From contig NZ_WXEX01000001.1 in the NCBI RefSeq assembly GCF_009877435.1, positions 62,001-126,000 of the forward strand: a stretch of DNA of 64,000 nt, written 5' to 3'. The position numbers and the translations under genes are program-made. Origin of the DNA: Heliomicrobium gestii (GTDB lineage: Bacteria > Bacillota > Desulfitobacteriia > Heliobacteriales > Heliobacteriaceae). The notes under the pieces are model-generated. The model searched no databases and was not told the DNA's origin. It saw only the letters and a program-made list of their open reading frames with translations. This document shows, piece after piece, positions 62,067 to 64,000 of the stretch; within the stretch, counting starts at the first letter, position 1; each line of letters starts with the position of its first letter.

Positions 62067-63803
62067 ATGCAAGGCCTTTTGTTGCTGCTCAGCCCGGAAG
62101 AGCACCTGCGCTGGGTTCTGGCGCGAGGGTTGAGCCGGACCGGTTACAGGGTGATCCCGGTGGAGAACGAGAACGAAGCGGTGCAGCAGTTGGAGCGAGA
62201 GCCGGTGATCCTCGTCATTGTCGACCTGGACGGACCCGGCGCGGAAGGCTTGCCGGTCCTCCACCGCTTGCTTGGCGTCCGAGCGAATGTGCCCGTCATC
62301 GTTCTCACCGGACAGGCTTCGGCCGAGACGGCCTTAGAGGCGCAGCGCCTGGGGGCTCGCGATTATCTGCATAAGCCCTTCAGTATGGACGAATTGCGCG
62401 TCACCCTGGAAAAAGCCCTCGAAGTGGAATCTTTGCGGCAAGAGGTGCGGTTTTTGCGCCTTGAAGCGGCCGGGCGGCGGGAGAACGTCGAGTTGATCGG
62501 CGCCAGCCCGGCCATGGGCGCCATTCGGGAGTTGATCGCCCAAGTGGCCGACGCCCGGACCCCGGTTCTGGTGGCAGGCGAGACGGGAACAGGGAAGGAG
62601 GTCGTTGCGCGGGCGCTCCATCACCAGAGCCGACGCCGCGAATACCCCTTCGTCGTCGTGCCCTGTGCGGCCATCCCGCCAAACCTGATCGAAAAGGAGC
62701 TTTTTGGCTGGGAACCCACCGGGTCCTCAAAAGGGGGGGGCGAAGGAAAGACCCAGGCCGGCCGGCTGGAGTTGGCCCACCGGGGGACTCTTTTGATCCG
62801 CCATGTGGAATTGCTTCCTCCCGATTTGCAGGTGAGGCTCTGCCGCACGTTGGAAGACGGCGCTTTCACCCGCGCCGGCGGGACCAAACCGCTGGCCGTC
62901 GACGTGCGGATCATTGTCGCCACGACGGGCGACTTGGCTGCCGCCGTCGGTGACGGCCGGTTGCGGGAGGATCTCTATTACCGTCTCAGTGTGATTCCGA
63001 TCCACTTGCCGCCCTTGTCGGCGCGCAAAGAGGATATCGCCGACCTGGCCCGGCATTTTTTGTGCCGCTATGACCCGCACGGACGGATCCGGGGGTTTAC
63101 GGCGGAGGCCGTCCAACGTCTTACCGCCTATGCCTGGCCGGGGAATGTGCGGGAACTGGCCAACCGGATCGAGCGGGCGGTCATCATCGCCCGTGGGGAG
63201 TGGATCACTGCCGCCGAGATTGATGACGGTGATCCCTCTGCCACCGTGGCGGCGGCCGATCATGCCAGCGAACAGAGGTCGATGACACAGGCCATAGGAC
63301 CGTTGAACCTTTTGCCCGTTATGTCGCCAGCGACTGAAAAAGGTGCCGGAAAACCTCGCGAGGAGTCCGGCGAAAAGGCGCGTGGGAAGATGCGTGACAA
63401 ATCTCGCGAAAAGTTTGGAGATGATGCTGGCGAAAAGACTGGCGAGACCGTCATGGTGCTAAACCAGGGTAAAGAACTGTTTCTCTACAGGTCTCCCCGT
63501 CGCCGCAAACAAGCCGATAGGGAAGAGGAAAGAGAAACACCGGAGAGGGGACGGGCGCGACCTCGGGAAGGGCTTCCATCGTCAGGAAGCCTATCTGTGC
63601 AAAACGATGGCGTCACCGTGACGATCGCCGCCCCCTTCTCCCTCGATCTTTTAGAAAAGAAAATCATTGAGTCTGTGTTGAAGGAAACGGGCGGCGATCT
63701 GGCCGAGACGGCTCGTGTTTTAGGTTTGAACCGTCCCGCCTTGTCGGCGCGGATGCAAAAGCATCGTATTTCCTTACAGCCGTTTCGATCGGGTGAGCGT
63801 TGA
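62067..63803 (+). CDS. NtrC-type response regulator lacking the GAFTGA loop
   Basis: 578 residues from ATG 62067 (GGAAAGGAGG upstream). Receiver domain at ~1-118 (phospho-Asp in VIVDLDGPG, VLTGQAS, KPF). AAA+ domain ~140-365: Walker A GETGTGKE, ELFG but TGSSKGGGEGK where GAFTGA should be, Walker-B-type RGTLLIR where GTLFLDE is usual, and YAWPGNVRELANRIERA. A long low-complexity linker with repeated EK/RE units (~residues 425-470) leads to a Fis-type HTH (ETARVLGLNRPALSARM). Without GAFTGA, sigma-54 activation is doubtful and it may act on sigma-70 promoters. Its stop overlaps the converging ICMT gene by 30 bp. Confidence 0.88.
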   Translation: MQGLLLLLSPEEHLRWVLARGLSRTGYRVIPVENENEAVQQLEREPVILVIVDLDGPGAEGLPVLHRLLGVRANVPVIVLTGQASAETALEAQRLGARDYLHKPFSMDELRVTLEKALEVESLRQEVRFLRLEAAGRRENVELIGASPAMGAIRELIAQVADARTPVLVAGETGTGKEVVARALHHQSRRREYPFVVVPCAAIPPNLIEKELFGWEPTGSSKGGGEGKTQAGRLELAHRGTLLIRHVELLPPDLQVRLCRTLEDGAFTRAGGTKPLAVDVRIIVATTGDLAAAVGDGRLREDLYYRLSVIPIHLPPLSARKEDIADLARHFLCRYDPHGRIRGFTAEAVQRLTAYAWPGNVRELANRIERAVIIARGEWITAAEIDDGDPSATVAAADHASEQRSMTQAIGPLNLLPVMSPATEKGAGKPREESGEKARGKMRDKSREKFGDDAGEKTGETVMVLNQGKELFLYRSPRRRKQADREEERETPERGRARPREGLPSSGSLSVQNDGVTVTIAAPFSLDLLEKKIIESVLKETGGDLAETARVLGLNRPALSARMQKHRISLQPFRSGER

Positions 63804-64000
63804 AGATGACGAATGGGCCTCATCAAGGGCCGCCTCTTCGACACGGATGCGCACCGACAGCAGATAGAGATTGGCGACCGAAAGGATCGCCGCAGTCACC
63901 CAAGCGCCGAACAGGAGCGGAATGCAGAGCAGTTCTGCAACGACGGCCAGGTAGTTGGGGTGGCGCAAAAAGCGGTAGGGGCCGCGCCGGACGGCCTTGG
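63774..64000 (-). CDS. ICMT/phospholipid-methyltransferase-like membrane protein (5' end outside window)
   Basis: C-terminal ~75 residues only. GPYRFLRHPNYLAVV is the RHPxY SAM-binding signature of isoprenylcysteine carboxyl methyltransferase-like membrane methyltransferases, followed by the last two transmembrane helices. The true start is beyond the right edge. Confidence 0.8.
   Translation of the reverse strand, partial: KAVRRGPYRFLRHPNYLAVVAELLCIPLLFGAWVTAAILSVANLYLLSVRIRVEEAALDEAHSSSSTLTRSKRL

Overview
The window is a chromosomal segment of a low-redundancy, moderately GC-rich anaerobic member of the Bacillota (Clostridia). The grounds are the strong AGGAGG-type ribosome binding sites, frequent GTG and TTG starts, Rho-independent terminators at most operon ends, a SPOCS-type (spore-coat-like) protein, a B. 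subtilis-type cytochrome b558 succinate dehydrogenase/fumarate reductase, a rubrerythrin-like protein and a split methylmalonyl-CoA mutase. The gene set (lactate uptake and oxidation, fumarate/succinate, methylmalonyl-CoA) would suit Heliobacteriaceae or Peptococcaceae-like clostridia. No 16S rRNA or photosynthesis gene is present, so the family is inference.

Positions 1-20 kb are central carbon metabolism. A lactate/glycolate-type oxidase cluster (a truncated CCG-domain protein, a GlcD-like flavoprotein and a GlcF-like Fe-S protein) is followed on the opposite strand by a TlpA-like thioredoxin lipoprotein, an L-lactate permease and a thioredoxin-reductase-like flavoprotein. A long plus-strand block follows: sdhCAB, sucCD, methylmalonyl-CoA mutase large subunit, a B12-binding/epimerase fusion, and the three parts of a methylmalonyl-CoA:pyruvate transcarboxylase (12S-, 1.3S- and 5S-like). 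Together these convert fumarate/succinate to propionyl-CoA and oxaloacetate, or run in reverse, i.e. most of a Wood-Werkman cycle. The block ends at a strong terminator near 20.0 kb.

Positions 20-30 kb are mixed single genes: a DUF4405 membrane protein, ppnP, a tiny BFD-like [2Fe-2S] protein, a chemoreceptor, an MFS carrier, a rubrerythrin-like protein, a flavodoxin-fold reductase, a polysaccharide deacetylase lipoprotein, a zinc-ribbon protein and a large exported YcdB-type protein. Positions 30.1-35.5 kb hold a tight five-gene operon (circularly permuted ATP-grasp, alpha-E, transglutaminase-like, and two AstE/AspA-type zinc deacylases) that looks like a peptide or amide ligase/hydrolase pathway of unknown product. 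A Cys-rich SPOCS protein follows.

Positions 36.7-48 kb carry an RNA methyltransferase, a HAD phosphatase with an extra C-terminal domain, tex, a GNAT, and a heavy-metal P-type ATPase operon. That operon is divergent from an unknown 232-residue protein, and both promoters have a Fur-like 19-bp palindrome directly after the -10 box. A membrane protein/DUF1992 pair follows. Positions 48-56 kb hold a secreted propeller-like protein, a P-loop/Asp23 fusion, and a GDP-fucose operon (gmd, fcl and a DUF268 plus glycosyltransferase-like multidomain protein).

Positions 55.9-56.6 kb have no credible protein gene but many G+C-rich hairpins ending in a perfect terminator, so a large structured RNA is possible. 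Two tRNAs (Tyr, Pro) lie next to it on the minus strand. Positions 58.2-59.75 kb form a visibly A+T-rich island with two multi-TM proteins, probably acquired. The right end has a degenerate histidine-kinase-like protein and an NtrC-type regulator lacking the GAFTGA loop, converging on a truncated ICMT-like membrane methyltransferase. No CRISPR array, insertion sequence or rRNA was seen.
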